Shown here: piece by piece, positions 14,374-22,756 of the stretch
How positions within the stretch are numbered: position 1 is the first letter of the stretch
Layout: each line of letters starts with the position of its first letter
Source: JAAYYM01 sp964483545
GTDB lineage: Bacteria; Bacillota; Clostridia; Lachnospirales; Lachnospiraceae
NCBI GenBank assembly: GCA_964483545.1
Contig: CAZACC010000007.1
Span: 1-38,162 of the forward strand
DNA: 38,162 nt
Reading direction: 5' to 3'
Notes under the pieces: model-generated
Database searches by the model: none
Told to the model about the DNA's origin: nothing
What the model saw: only the letters and a program-made list of their open reading frames with translations
Made by a program: the position numbers and the translations under genes

Positions 14374-16215
14374 TCATGCCCTGTGAAACAAGCGTCTCTT
14401 GCGTGCGTTGATTTCCATAATAAAGTGGGAGCATTTTGTATTCTTTCCATGGTGTTTTAAAGGATAGAACAAATACAGTAGCTGCTTTGCTCTTGTCATG
14501 GCAACATAGAAGATCCGGCGTTCCTCTTCTGTCTCTGCATTGGTGACTGCCTTATGATGCGGAATATTTCCTTCATAAATATCTATCACAAAAACGACCT
14601 TATATTCCAACCCTTTTGATGCATGAATGGTTGACAGTGTGATGCCCGTCTCTTTCTCCTGTTTCTGTTTCTTTAGCTGATTTTCATATTCCTCTATATG
14701 CGTCAGCCACTCTGGTATTGTTTTGAAATGACCTGCTCGCTCCTTTAATTCCTCATAGATTTCCGTCAAGGTATCAACAGATATGTTTCTTTCCTCCGCA
14801 TATGCCGCTATATATCTGTCATATCCAACCCCTTTGGCGAGATAGGACAGCATACTGTAGGGTTCCATGTTCTGCATAAATCGAAGATCATATTTCAGCT
14901 TCAGAATTGCTTCTGTCATGTACGCTTTATCACGATAGTATTCCAACAGCTCTCCAAAGCAGACCTGTTCACCCTTGACTGATGCTCTGCTAACATACCG
15001 TTTGGGTTTATTCATGATCTGGTAAAAATCTTTACGGCTTCGCTCTCCCGTTGCCAGTCTGGCATACGCATTCACATCTCTTGCAATTGCATGCTGATAC
15101 AAATCGGTCAATCGTTCCTTTGCGTGAAATGGTATTGATTCCATCATCAGACGCTCGGCAATCTCACCGCCGTTCATACCCGTCCGGTATAAAACTGCCA
15201 TATCCTCATATGTATAACTTTCCGACAAAATTTGTATTTCCTTAATCAATGCATCCAGTTCATCAGACTGATTTTTAAAGTCACGAATCTGAACCTCTTC
15301 TGCCGCTCTATGTACAGCTGTCATATTCTTTGCATACCTGTTTCTATTATGACTAATCAGTTTTTCAGATGCTGTCACAATCTTATCTGTAGAACGATAA
15401 TTTTGATTCAGAATCACCTGCTTCGCTATTGGATAATCCTTTTTGAAACCCAGCATGATTTCCGGACCAGCACCCCTAAATCCATAAATAGACTGGTCAT
15501 CATCTCCGACTGCAAAAATATTCTCATCATCACCTGCCAGCATTCTGATGACGCTGTACTGCAGTTCATTGATATCTTGAAATTCATCGATCATAAAGTA
15601 CTGGTATTGTCTTCTCCATTCCTCGAGAATATCCCGATGTTCGCTCAGAAGCTTATAGCATTGGATCAGCATGTCGTCAAAGTCCAGCCGTCGCTCCTCC
15701 ATACATTTTCTCTGAAAATCTTCAAAAATCTTTTGTCTGACTGGATCCTCTGTATCTGAACTAGTATCTTTCCATACTACAGCTTTTTTTCTGGAAATAC
15801 AGGCTGTCATATCCTGTATCCATTCCATTTCATTTTCAATCTGAAAGTGATTCTCCTCAATGATATCTTTCAGGATACGGATTCTATCTTCGTTTTTCAA
15901 AATATTATGGGATTGATACTGATATGTATGCTGTAAGATGTGAAAAAAAACCGCATGAAATGTTCCGAAATGAACTGGACTAAAAGATTCGTTTGCTGCC
16001 TGCCGGTATCTTTCCTGCATCTCCCGGGCCGCTGCTGTTGAAAAAGTAATCACTAAAATCTCGTGTGGAGGAATACCTGCTTCCTCAACCAGATACCTGA
16101 TCCGCTCCGTGATAACAAAGGTCTTGCCAGAACCCGGTCCCGCCATAACAAGCATGGGACCAGATACATGGGTAATGGCACTCATCTGTGCCTGATTTGC
16201 ATTTAAAACACTCAT
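14374..16215 (-). CDS. UvrD/Rep-family superfamily I DNA helicase
   Basis: The 613-residue protein shows the SF1A motifs in order: the Q-motif NANQAQMSAITH, Walker A GPGSGKT (residues 26-32), ITFSTAAAREMQERY (Ia), IDEFQDINELQ (II), VGDDDQSIYGFRGA (III), LNQNYRST (IV), LSTIHASKGLEYKVVFV (V) and YVAMTRAKQLLYL (VI). It should be an ATP-dependent 3'-5' single-strand DNA translocase. It is about 100 residues shorter than typical PcrA/UvrD and ends soon after motif VI, so it lacks the usual C-terminal extension and is probably not the housekeeping PcrA. CAGGAG precedes the ATG; it follows gltX by 22 nt. Confidence 0.88.
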   Translation of the reverse strand: MSVLNANQAQMSAITHVSGPMLVMAGPGSGKTFVITERIRYLVEEAGIPPHEILVITFSTAAAREMQERYRQAANESFSPVHFGTFHAVFFHILQHTYQYQSHNILKNEDRIRILKDIIEENHFQIENEMEWIQDMTACISRKKAVVWKDTSSDTEDPVRQKIFEDFQRKCMEERRLDFDDMLIQCYKLLSEHRDILEEWRRQYQYFMIDEFQDINELQYSVIRMLAGDDENIFAVGDDDQSIYGFRGAGPEIMLGFKKDYPIAKQVILNQNYRSTDKIVTASEKLISHNRNRYAKNMTAVHRAAEEVQIRDFKNQSDELDALIKEIQILSESYTYEDMAVLYRTGMNGGEIAERLMMESIPFHAKERLTDLYQHAIARDVNAYARLATGERSRKDFYQIMNKPKRYVSRASVKGEQVCFGELLEYYRDKAYMTEAILKLKYDLRFMQNMEPYSMLSYLAKGVGYDRYIAAYAEERNISVDTLTEIYEELKERAGHFKTIPEWLTHIEEYENQLKKQKQEKETGITLSTIHASKGLEYKVVFVIDIYEGNIPHHKAVTNAETEEERRIFYVAMTRAKQLLYLFYPLKHHGKNTKCSHFIMEINARKRRLFHRA

Positions 16216-16237
16216 ATAGACTCCTGTTGATGATCAA

Positions 16238-17692
16238 TCATGACTGTTCCAGAAGCGCAATACCTGCCTTGATCCTCTTGATTGACTCTTCCCTGCCAAG
16301 GATCTCCATCAGTTCTGTTGCTCCACCAGGTGTCATCTGTTTGCCAGATACAGCTGTTCTGACTGGCCACATAACATAACCGTTCTTGCAGCCCTTATGC
16401 TCTACATAAGCTGCAAGCGTCTGATACAGTGCATCATTGCTATAGTCCTCCTGTGCCTCAAACAACGGAAGGACTTCTCTCAGAACCTCCAGTGAGGTTG
16501 TCTCATCTGTTTTCATCTTTTTATGTGTATACATTGCCTTGTCATAAACCGGAAGTTCCTCAAAAAAATCAATATGCTCCTTGATATCTGGAAAAATCTC
16601 AATTCTAGTCTGCACCAGCTTTGCAACCTTATGAAAATCCAAATCCTTATGAATCACTTCCTGCATATATGGTAGTGCCTTCTCATAAAAGACCTCTGGA
16701 TCCATTGCCTTCATATACTCTCCGTTCATCCATTTGAGCTTCGTATAATCGAAAACAGCCGGTGATTTGCTCATATGGTGATAATCAAATTTCTGGGTCA
16801 GTTCTTGAAGACTCATGATTTCTTGATTATCCTCTGGACTCCATCCAAGCAACGCCACGAAATTCACAACTGCTTCTGACAAAAAGCCCTGATCAATCAA
16901 ATCCTCATAAGAGGAATGACCTGAGCGCTTTGACAGTTTATGATGTTCCTCATCCGTAATCAGTGGGCAGTGTACATAAACTGGTACCTCCCATCCAAAT
17001 GCCTCGTAAAGGCGGTTATATTTAGGAGATGAGGACAAATATTCATTTCCTCTGACAACATGAGTGATACCCATCAGATGATCATCTACAACATTTGCAA
17101 AGTTATAGGTCGGATAGCCGTCCGATTTGATCAGTATCATATCATCCAGTTCCGAATTGTCAACCTCTATATCTCCGTATATCTCATCGTGAAATGTCGT
17201 GGTTCCTACGGGATCATTATTCTGGCGGATAACAAATGGCATTCCAGATGCCAGATTCTTTTCTATCTCCTCTTTGGACAGACTCAGACAGTGTTTGTCA
17301 TATTCATTGATTTCCTTGCCATCAATCACCTGTGTCAAGGTTGCTAGTCTTTCTTTATCGCAGAAGCAATAATATGCTTTTCCCTTCTCAATCAGCTGTT
17401 TTGCGTATGTCATGTAAATACCATCAGCCTGTCGTTCGCTCTGTATATAAGGGCCTACGCCACCGTCCTGATCTGGTCCCTCATCATGCACCAGTCCAGT
17501 CTTCTGTAGTGTCCTATAGATAATTTCTACTGCTCCCTCTACGAGCCTCTCCTGATCTGTATCCTCAATTCTAAGAATAAAATCTCCATTTTCGTGTTTT
17601 GTAATCAGATATGCATACAACGCTGTTCGTAAATTACCTACATGCATCCTTCCTGTCGGACTTGGTGCAAAACGCGTTCTTATTTTTTTCAT
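16238..17692 (-). CDS. gltX: Glutamyl-tRNA synthetase
   Basis: The 484-residue class I synthetase has the HIGH-type motif as APSPTGRMHVGNLRTALY at the N-terminus and the KMSKS-type motif as HKLSKRSG near residue 253, plus FILRIEDTDQER and YPTYNFANVVDDHLMGITHV of the active site. The C-terminal anticodon-binding domain ends with GGATELMEILGREESIKRI. It charges tRNA-Glu, and often tRNA-Gln where Gln-tRNA is made by amidation. I choose the ATG at 17692, which overlaps the hydrogenase stop codon (TGATG) and has GGAGG 10 nt upstream; an in-frame TTG at 17695 is the alternative. Confidence 0.96.
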   Translation of the reverse strand: MKKIRTRFAPSPTGRMHVGNLRTALYAYLITKHENGDFILRIEDTDQERLVEGAVEIIYRTLQKTGLVHDEGPDQDGGVGPYIQSERQADGIYMTYAKQLIEKGKAYYCFCDKERLATLTQVIDGKEINEYDKHCLSLSKEEIEKNLASGMPFVIRQNNDPVGTTTFHDEIYGDIEVDNSELDDMILIKSDGYPTYNFANVVDDHLMGITHVVRGNEYLSSSPKYNRLYEAFGWEVPVYVHCPLITDEEHHKLSKRSGHSSYEDLIDQGFLSEAVVNFVALLGWSPEDNQEIMSLQELTQKFDYHHMSKSPAVFDYTKLKWMNGEYMKAMDPEVFYEKALPYMQEVIHKDLDFHKVAKLVQTRIEIFPDIKEHIDFFEELPVYDKAMYTHKKMKTDETTSLEVLREVLPLFEAQEDYSNDALYQTLAAYVEHKGCKNGYVMWPVRTAVSGKQMTPGGATELMEILGREESIKRIKAGIALLEQS

Positions 17693-19191
17693 CAAACATC
17701 TTCCTCCGGAATCTTTTCTTTCGCCTGTTCTTTAAATGTTAGGACATTTTTTGTAGCTTCTGTAATTGGTATATTGGTGCCTGCTCCCGCAACACACCCT
17801 CCTGGACATGCCATACCCTCAATCAAACATCCATTTTTCCTGCCTGTCTTGGCTAACATCAGCATCTTTTTACAGTCGGACAAGCCTTCGGCATGTTCAA
17901 CGTGAACCTCTGTGTCTGGATAGTACCTTGTGATTACGTCCTTGATTGCCTGTGCAACTCCTCCTGCAACCCCATAGCCTCGTCCTGCTCCTGTAGCATC
18001 CTCTATCTCTTCCCCTAGGATGTCCTCCTGAAGCAGTCCTTTTGCATCAAACATACCAGCCAATTCTTCGAATGTTATGACAAAGTCCACATCTGAACGG
18101 ACCGTCTTTCTGCTAGCCTCGAGCTTCTTGGCTGCACATGGTCCAATAAAGACAACATGGGCATCGGGATGTCTTTCCTTGATGTATCTTGCAGTCGCAA
18201 CCATCGGAGTTAGCTCTCTTGATATAGAATCTATCGTTTCAGGAAATAGTTTTTTTGCCATCATGGCCCAGGATGGGCAACAGGATGTCAACAGAAACGG
18301 CAGTTCTCCAGTCGCCACCTTTTCTGAATAATGCTTTGCCTCAGCCATGGCTCCAACATCGGCTCCAATTGCCGTCTCATAAACCTCGCTAAATCCCAGT
18401 TCCTTGAGTGCACCCTTTAACATTTGCGGTGAAACATTTTTCCCAAACTGACCGACAAAAGCCGGAGCAATCTCCGCTACCACCTCTTGCCCTGACTGCA
18501 TGGCACGAATCAGCTGAAAGATTTGTGACTTGTCAGCAATGGCTCCAAACGGACAACTGACCATGCACATTCCACAGGAAACACATTTATCTGGATTAAT
18601 AGACGCTCTGCCATATGCATCACTTTCTATTGCATTCACTCCACATGCATCCATGCAGGGTCTGACCCGATGTGTGATCGCATCATATGGGCATACAGCT
18701 TTGCATTTACCGCACTTGATGCATTTGTCCTGATCAATATGTGATTTGCCACCCTCAAAGTAGATTGCATCCTTCGGGCAGACCTCTTTGCATGGTCTCG
18801 CTATACAGCCCATACAGTGAGATGTCACAGCATACTCATTCAACGGACATGCATTGCATGCAGATGGTATTACTTGCATCAAAGGCGGTTCATAGTATTT
18901 CTCTGCAATATTGCTTTCCTCTACTCCCTGGGATACATGAACAGGCTGATTTTCCGGACGTAATGACATACCCATAGCGAGACGACAGTGTTCTCTTGCA
19001 ACTGCCCTCTCGCGATAGATATTTTCCCATAACTCCGGTTCATCGGCCTGAACGATTTTGTAGGGTAAAGCTTCGATATCATCGATAATATTTTTAGATG
19101 TGTACGCCAGATTGGCTATTTCTTCAAAAATCCGTCTTCGATACTTTCTAACCTGTGTATCCAGGCCTCTCATATTACTTATATTACTCAT
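17692..19191 (-). CDS. [FeFe]-hydrogenase, group B-like, with N-terminal ferredoxin domains
   Basis: The 499-residue protein carries a cysteine-rich N-terminal part and an H-cluster domain. Residues 112-139 (CNACPL, CMGC, CKEVCP) and the 2[4Fe-4S]-type motifs CIKCGKCKAVCP (157-168) and CVSCGMCMVSCP (203-214) bind electron-transfer clusters. The H-cluster loops are L1 TSCCPSW (302-308; C305 ligand, C304 the likely proton relay), L2 GPCAAKKLE (C352) and L3 EGMACPGGCVAGAG (C462, C466). The L2 glycine in place of methionine and the AGAG ending of L3 depart from prototypical HydA and fit the poorly studied group B. It should be cytosolic. It follows an MCP gene by 13 nt and overlaps gltX. No maturase genes (hydE/F/G) are in the window. 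Confidence 0.85.
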   Translation of the reverse strand: MSNISNMRGLDTQVRKYRRRIFEEIANLAYTSKNIIDDIEALPYKIVQADEPELWENIYRERAVAREHCRLAMGMSLRPENQPVHVSQGVEESNIAEKYYEPPLMQVIPSACNACPLNEYAVTSHCMGCIARPCKEVCPKDAIYFEGGKSHIDQDKCIKCGKCKAVCPYDAITHRVRPCMDACGVNAIESDAYGRASINPDKCVSCGMCMVSCPFGAIADKSQIFQLIRAMQSGQEVVAEIAPAFVGQFGKNVSPQMLKGALKELGFSEVYETAIGADVGAMAEAKHYSEKVATGELPFLLTSCCPSWAMMAKKLFPETIDSISRELTPMVATARYIKERHPDAHVVFIGPCAAKKLEASRKTVRSDVDFVITFEELAGMFDAKGLLQEDILGEEIEDATGAGRGYGVAGGVAQAIKDVITRYYPDTEVHVEHAEGLSDCKKMLMLAKTGRKNGCLIEGMACPGGCVAGAGTNIPITEATKNVLTFKEQAKEKIPEEDV

Positions 19192-19204
19192 ATTTATAGT
19201 TTCC

Positions 19205-20668
19205 TTACTGCATATTCGATAATTGATCCATTGAGGATTTTAATGCCAGAATTGCATGATGAACCTCTTTAGTAACACTTTGATTTTTTTCCGTCTCATC
19301 GAGTGTCTGCTGGCTTCCAGCAGTCACTTCTTCACTGATTGCCGATATTGTATGGATACTCTCTACAATACGGGCATTTGCATCATTGATTTCAGTGATC
19401 TGATTTTCCTGAATCCTTGCTCTTTCAGATACCGTTTCTACGGATTCCTTGATGTCATTAAAGTTCTTGCCAACCTCGGTAATCGTATCATTCTGACGCT
19501 GACTGATCTGCGTCATTTCCTCAATTGCTTCGGCTACTGATGTTACCTCTGCCCTCAACTCATCTATAAGTGTTCTGATATTCTCAGTTGCTTCTTTTGT
19601 CTGATTGGCCAAACCATTGATTTCATCTGCAACAACCGCAAATCCACGACCTGCATCACCTGCTCGTGCAGCTTCAATGGATGCATTGAGTGCAAGCAGA
19701 TTTGTTTGGTTAGCGATTCCATGGATAATTGATATAATATCAATTGCCTGAGCGGTACGATCCTGCAATTTTCCTGCCTTTTCAGAAACAATCATACTGT
19801 TCTCGCGGGTGGTTTCTGCTCCAGCATCCAGCTCTTCCATACCGTTAATACCAGCACTGACAGAATCAGATGTTTTCTGTGACAACTCTAGGATTCCTGT
19901 TGCAAGTGTAACTGCGGATTCGATATGTTCCTGAATCTGACTTGTTCTGGTCAGCTGCTCTTGAATGGATTCAGCTGTCTGAGCCGAGCTTGATGCAACC
20001 TCCTGCATAGAAGATGTCGTTGTAATAGCAGACTCAGTAATCTGTTCCATACTTCCGGTAATTTCATGAGTATGTATATGAATGTCGTTGGTAACGGACT
20101 GGATTGCTTTCAGCATCTTCTGCTGTTTTTCTTCACGTTCCTTGATCTTCTCAATTTTAAATTGATTGATCTCAGAGGATACCTTTGTCGCCACAACGGT
20201 CAGAAACATACATAATAATATTGCAGCAATCTGAATCTCATAATTCGCAATATCATCGGCACTCGTCATGCCATTAACCACATGAACTAAAATGCTGATT
20301 ATATTTCCGATTACAGAGACAGACGCAAAACCTATTAGCAGCTTCACATCATTACATAACATCAGCAAAGACAGGATCGGAAGGATATATGTAAATACAA
20401 GAACAGTATCTCCTGTCAAAAGTACAAACAGATAAAAAGCAGCATATCCGTATGTAACCACATATTTCAGAACTGCGCTCTCCTTGTCAGCCCGGTACAT
20501 CAACTGTGCAATCAGAAACGGTATGCCTCCAAACAAAATAAATACAATAAAATATCCAAGCGTTCTTTCCCCCTTGAAAAACTCAAGCGTATACGCTAGT
20601 AATAAGATCAATAAGACGATACCCTCTCCTATCAGTAGCGTTTTGTTGACTTTCACCTTTTCGTTCAT
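19205..20668 (-). CDS. Methyl-accepting chemotaxis protein with multi-pass membrane sensor
   Basis: The 487-residue protein has about six hydrophobic segments within residues 1-170 and no large extracellular domain, so it likely senses through the membrane or from the cytosolic side. The C-terminal part is a classical MCP signalling coiled coil; the hairpin tip is GIANQTNLLALNASIEAARA, followed by GDAGRGFAVVADEINGLANQ. It should form arrays with CheW and CheA and be methylated by CheR (a cheR gene is at 36448-37224). No C-terminal CheR-tethering pentapeptide is seen. AGGGGGA precedes the ATG. Only 13 nt separate it from the hydrogenase gene. Confidence 0.92.
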   Translation of the reverse strand: MNEKVKVNKTLLIGEGIVLLILLLAYTLEFFKGERTLGYFIVFILFGGIPFLIAQLMYRADKESAVLKYVVTYGYAAFYLFVLLTGDTVLVFTYILPILSLLMLCNDVKLLIGFASVSVIGNIISILVHVVNGMTSADDIANYEIQIAAILLCMFLTVVATKVSSEINQFKIEKIKEREEKQQKMLKAIQSVTNDIHIHTHEITGSMEQITESAITTTSSMQEVASSSAQTAESIQEQLTRTSQIQEHIESAVTLATGILELSQKTSDSVSAGINGMEELDAGAETTRENSMIVSEKAGKLQDRTAQAIDIISIIHGIANQTNLLALNASIEAARAGDAGRGFAVVADEINGLANQTKEATENIRTLIDELRAEVTSVAEAIEEMTQISQRQNDTITEVGKNFNDIKESVETVSERARIQENQITEINDANARIVESIHTISAISEEVTAGSQQTLDETEKNQSVTKEVHHAILALKSSMDQLSNMQ

Positions 20669-20729
20669 TCACCATTCCCCCTGAAATTCCCTTTTATTTG
20701 TGTCCGTTTTCCTGCTTAAAATAATATAT

Positions 20730-21602
20730 TCATCGCTGATCTCCCAAAAAGAACAATGCAATTGTACCAGGACCTGAATGCGCTCCAATCGTTGGAGAAA
20801 CATAATTGATAAGATGACTCTCAATGCCAAATCTTCTCTTTACCTCTTCTGCCACGTACTCAGCATCCTCCAGCGAATCTCCGTGGCTAATAAAGAAAAT
20901 ATCATTCTGATCACGGTAGCTTCCCATCTTTTCTTCCATATAATCCACAAGTGTATTTAAGGATTTCCTTCTTCCACGTACCTTTGACAAAGGAATCAAG
21001 TGTCCCTCATCATCCACATGAAGTATCGGTTTGATATTGACCATTGTTCCCAGAATTGCAGTCGCCTTGCTGACACGTCCGCCACGATATAGATGGAACA
21101 AATCATCTACTGTAAACATATGCACCAGATTTAACTTATGCTCCTCAAGCCATGCAGCGACCTCTTCCATGCTCTTGCCCTGCTTCTTCAGCTGTACAGC
21201 CTTGTGTACCAGCAATCCCTCACCGAGCGAAGCTGCCAGAGTATCTACAACAATAATTTTAATATCATCGCGCTCCTCCATCAGTTCTTCTGCAGCTATT
21301 CTGAGGCTGTTATAGCTTCCGCTGAGACCAGATGAAAATGCAATCTGTAATATTTCTTTCGTTGTCTTTAGATATTCCTCAAAAGCAATCTTTGCTTCCT
21401 CTGGGTTGATCTGTGATGTCGTCGGTATCTGACCTGCTCTCATCTTGCTGTAGAATACGGGCTCTGACAGATCATTTCCTCTTTTATGCACCTCACCATC
21501 TTCAAACATATATGATAAACCAACAACACCAAGCTGGTTCTCTTGAAGATAACTTTCTGGCAAATCCGCAGTTGAACAAATACTAATCTTAAAGTCGCTC
21601 AT
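20730..21602 (-). CDS. DegV-family fatty acid-binding protein
   Basis: The 290-residue protein has DegV signatures: the N-terminal ICSTADLPESYL, the fatty-acid-binding PTTSQINPEEA, IAFSSGLSGSYNS, VVDTLAASLGEGLLV, and the C-terminal SPTIGAHSGPGTIALFFLG. Family members bind a single fatty acid; FakB proteins present it to the kinase FakA for phosphorylation, feeding phospholipid synthesis. No fakA is in the window, so FakB function is inference. AGGAGAG precedes the ATG and a good promoter lies at 21652-21680. The 61 nt after it to the MCP gene contain no clear terminator. Confidence 0.93.
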   Translation of the reverse strand: MSDFKISICSTADLPESYLQENQLGVVGLSYMFEDGEVHKRGNDLSEPVFYSKMRAGQIPTTSQINPEEAKIAFEEYLKTTKEILQIAFSSGLSGSYNSLRIAAEELMEERDDIKIIVVDTLAASLGEGLLVHKAVQLKKQGKSMEEVAAWLEEHKLNLVHMFTVDDLFHLYRGGRVSKATAILGTMVNIKPILHVDDEGHLIPLSKVRGRRKSLNTLVDYMEEKMGSYRDQNDIFFISHGDSLEDAEYVAEEVKRRFGIESHLINYVSPTIGAHSGPGTIALFFLGDQR

Positions 21603-21651
21603 ATTTTCTCTCCTATGTTATTCTCTGATTGCAATCATATTTTTATTTTTA

Positions 21652-21680
21652 ATAATATCATCTTTTTTGCTATATTTCAA
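21652..21680 (-). promoter_or_regulatory. Predicted promoter of the DegV gene
   Basis: On the minus strand TTGAAA (21675-21680) and TATTAT (21652-21657) are 17 bp apart, with an extended -10 TG (TGATATTAT). A 12-bp perfect palindrome, TGATTGCAATCA (21626-21637), lies between the predicted start and the ribosome-binding site and could be an operator. Confidence 0.65.
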
Positions 21681-21709
21681 ATGGTACTATTTTTACTGCA
21701 CTCTTTGAA

Positions 21710-22225
21710 TTATGCTCTTGAGGTACTGCCAAATCCACCGTTTCTGATATCCGTTACATCATCATCCACAGTAATACCATACTCCACAAAGATTCCCTGC
21801 ATGAATCCAATTCCCGCTTCTATATCGACGTTACGGCCTTCGTTTGAATCATTCGTAATCTTTGAAAAGATATGCCCCTCATTGTCTGAATAGAAATAAT
21901 CACTATCAATAATACCGACGGTATTATTGAGTTGCAGCCTGAACTTGAATCCGAGACCACTTCTAGGATAGCACTGTAACACCCAGTCCTCTTCCAACTC
22001 CACTCGGATTCCTGTTGGTATCTTGATGGTCTCCCCTGGCAAAAGTGAAAAGTCGATTGGGCTAAAAAAATCATATCCCGCTGAACCCGCTGTCGCACGT
22101 CTCGGCAAAATAATATGATCATAAATCATCCTTATTTCTTCTTCTGATGTAGTTCCAAAGCTATCTTCCCAGTCCTTTACAAACTGCCCATAGCTTACTT
22201 TGTGAAATCTAGCTACTCTTCTCAT
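21710..22225 (-). CDS. dut: dUTP diphosphatase (trimeric dUTPase family)
   Basis: The 171-residue protein has the dUTPase motifs: AGSAGYDFFSPIDFSL (motif 1, residues 46-61), PRSGLGFK (motif 2, from 87), NNTVGIIDSDYF (motif 3, with the catalytic aspartate), GIGFMQGIFVEYG (motif 4) and GGFGSTSR (motif 5, residues 163-170, the flexible lid that closes over nucleotide). It hydrolyses dUTP to dUMP and pyrophosphate, keeping uracil out of DNA and supplying dTMP synthesis. An N-terminal extension of about 35 residues precedes motif 1. It lies 6 nt after nrdG, so dNTP reduction and dUTP clearance are coexpressed. Confidence 0.9.
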   Translation of the reverse strand: MRRVARFHKVSYGQFVKDWEDSFGTTSEEEIRMIYDHIILPRRATAGSAGYDFFSPIDFSLLPGETIKIPTGIRVELEEDWVLQCYPRSGLGFKFRLQLNNTVGIIDSDYFYSDNEGHIFSKITNDSNEGRNVDIEAGIGFMQGIFVEYGITVDDDVTDIRNGGFGSTSRA

Positions 22226-22231
22226 GTCGTT

Positions 22232-22741
22232 TTATTTCTCCTCACAGAAAATCACAGGCTCACCTGGACATGCAGTTTCCGTTAATGATTTTTGTACATC
22301 AATTACACGCTGGTTGCTGCTTCCTTTCCATCTTAGCCTTGTATCACGCTTTGCAATTTCAAATTCTCCATCCACCAGTACGTCTACATACTTCATGACA
22401 GGATAATGCTTAATACTCTCCCACAAATCGCCTGTATACATCCATACCGTTTTATCCGAAAATTTCTCTTTGATCTCTATTACCAGATTTCTAATATCCA
22501 TTCTGTTTGCAGAGTGCAGGGGATCACCACCACTGAGCGTGATTCCTGATATGTGATCTTTTTCTAGTTCTGCAAAGATCTCTGCCTTTGCCTTGTCATC
22601 AAACAGCAATCCTCCGTCTGGATCCCATGTCATCGGATTATGGCACTCTTTACAGCAGTGAGAACATCCTGCAACCCATAATACAACTCTCAGGCCATCA
22701 CCATTGAGCATGTCATCCTTCGTAATATTATGATAACGCAA
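22232..22741 (-). CDS. nrdG: Anaerobic ribonucleoside-triphosphate reductase activating protein
   Basis: The 169-residue radical-SAM protein has the CX3CX2C cluster motif as CSHCCKEC (C26, C30, C33, with an additional C29), then NPMTWD and the glycine-rich GITLSGGDPLHSANR. It uses S-adenosylmethionine and a [4Fe-4S] cluster to place the glycyl radical on NrdD. It lies 15 nt after nrdD and 6 nt before dut. Confidence 0.95.
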   Translation of the reverse strand: MRYHNITKDDMLNGDGLRVVLWVAGCSHCCKECHNPMTWDPDGGLLFDDKAKAEIFAELEKDHISGITLSGGDPLHSANRMDIRNLVIEIKEKFSDKTVWMYTGDLWESIKHYPVMKYVDVLVDGEFEIAKRDTRLRWKGSSNQRVIDVQKSLTETACPGEPVIFCEEK

Positions 22742-22756
22742 AATATACTGCCTCCC

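Noticed and set aside
14312..14434. 5' extension of the rex open frame into the helicase gene.
   Set aside because: It contains a perfect promoter and precedes a good ribosome site; the family N-terminus begins downstream.
15232..15759. A 175-codon open frame on the plus strand.
   Set aside because: It lies wholly antisense to the helicase gene, whose motifs are intact, and its translation has no recognisable domain.
16238..16300. Possible frameshift or truncation at the gltX end, because the helicase follows closely.
   Set aside because: The GltX C-terminus is of normal length and the helicase has its own ribosome site.
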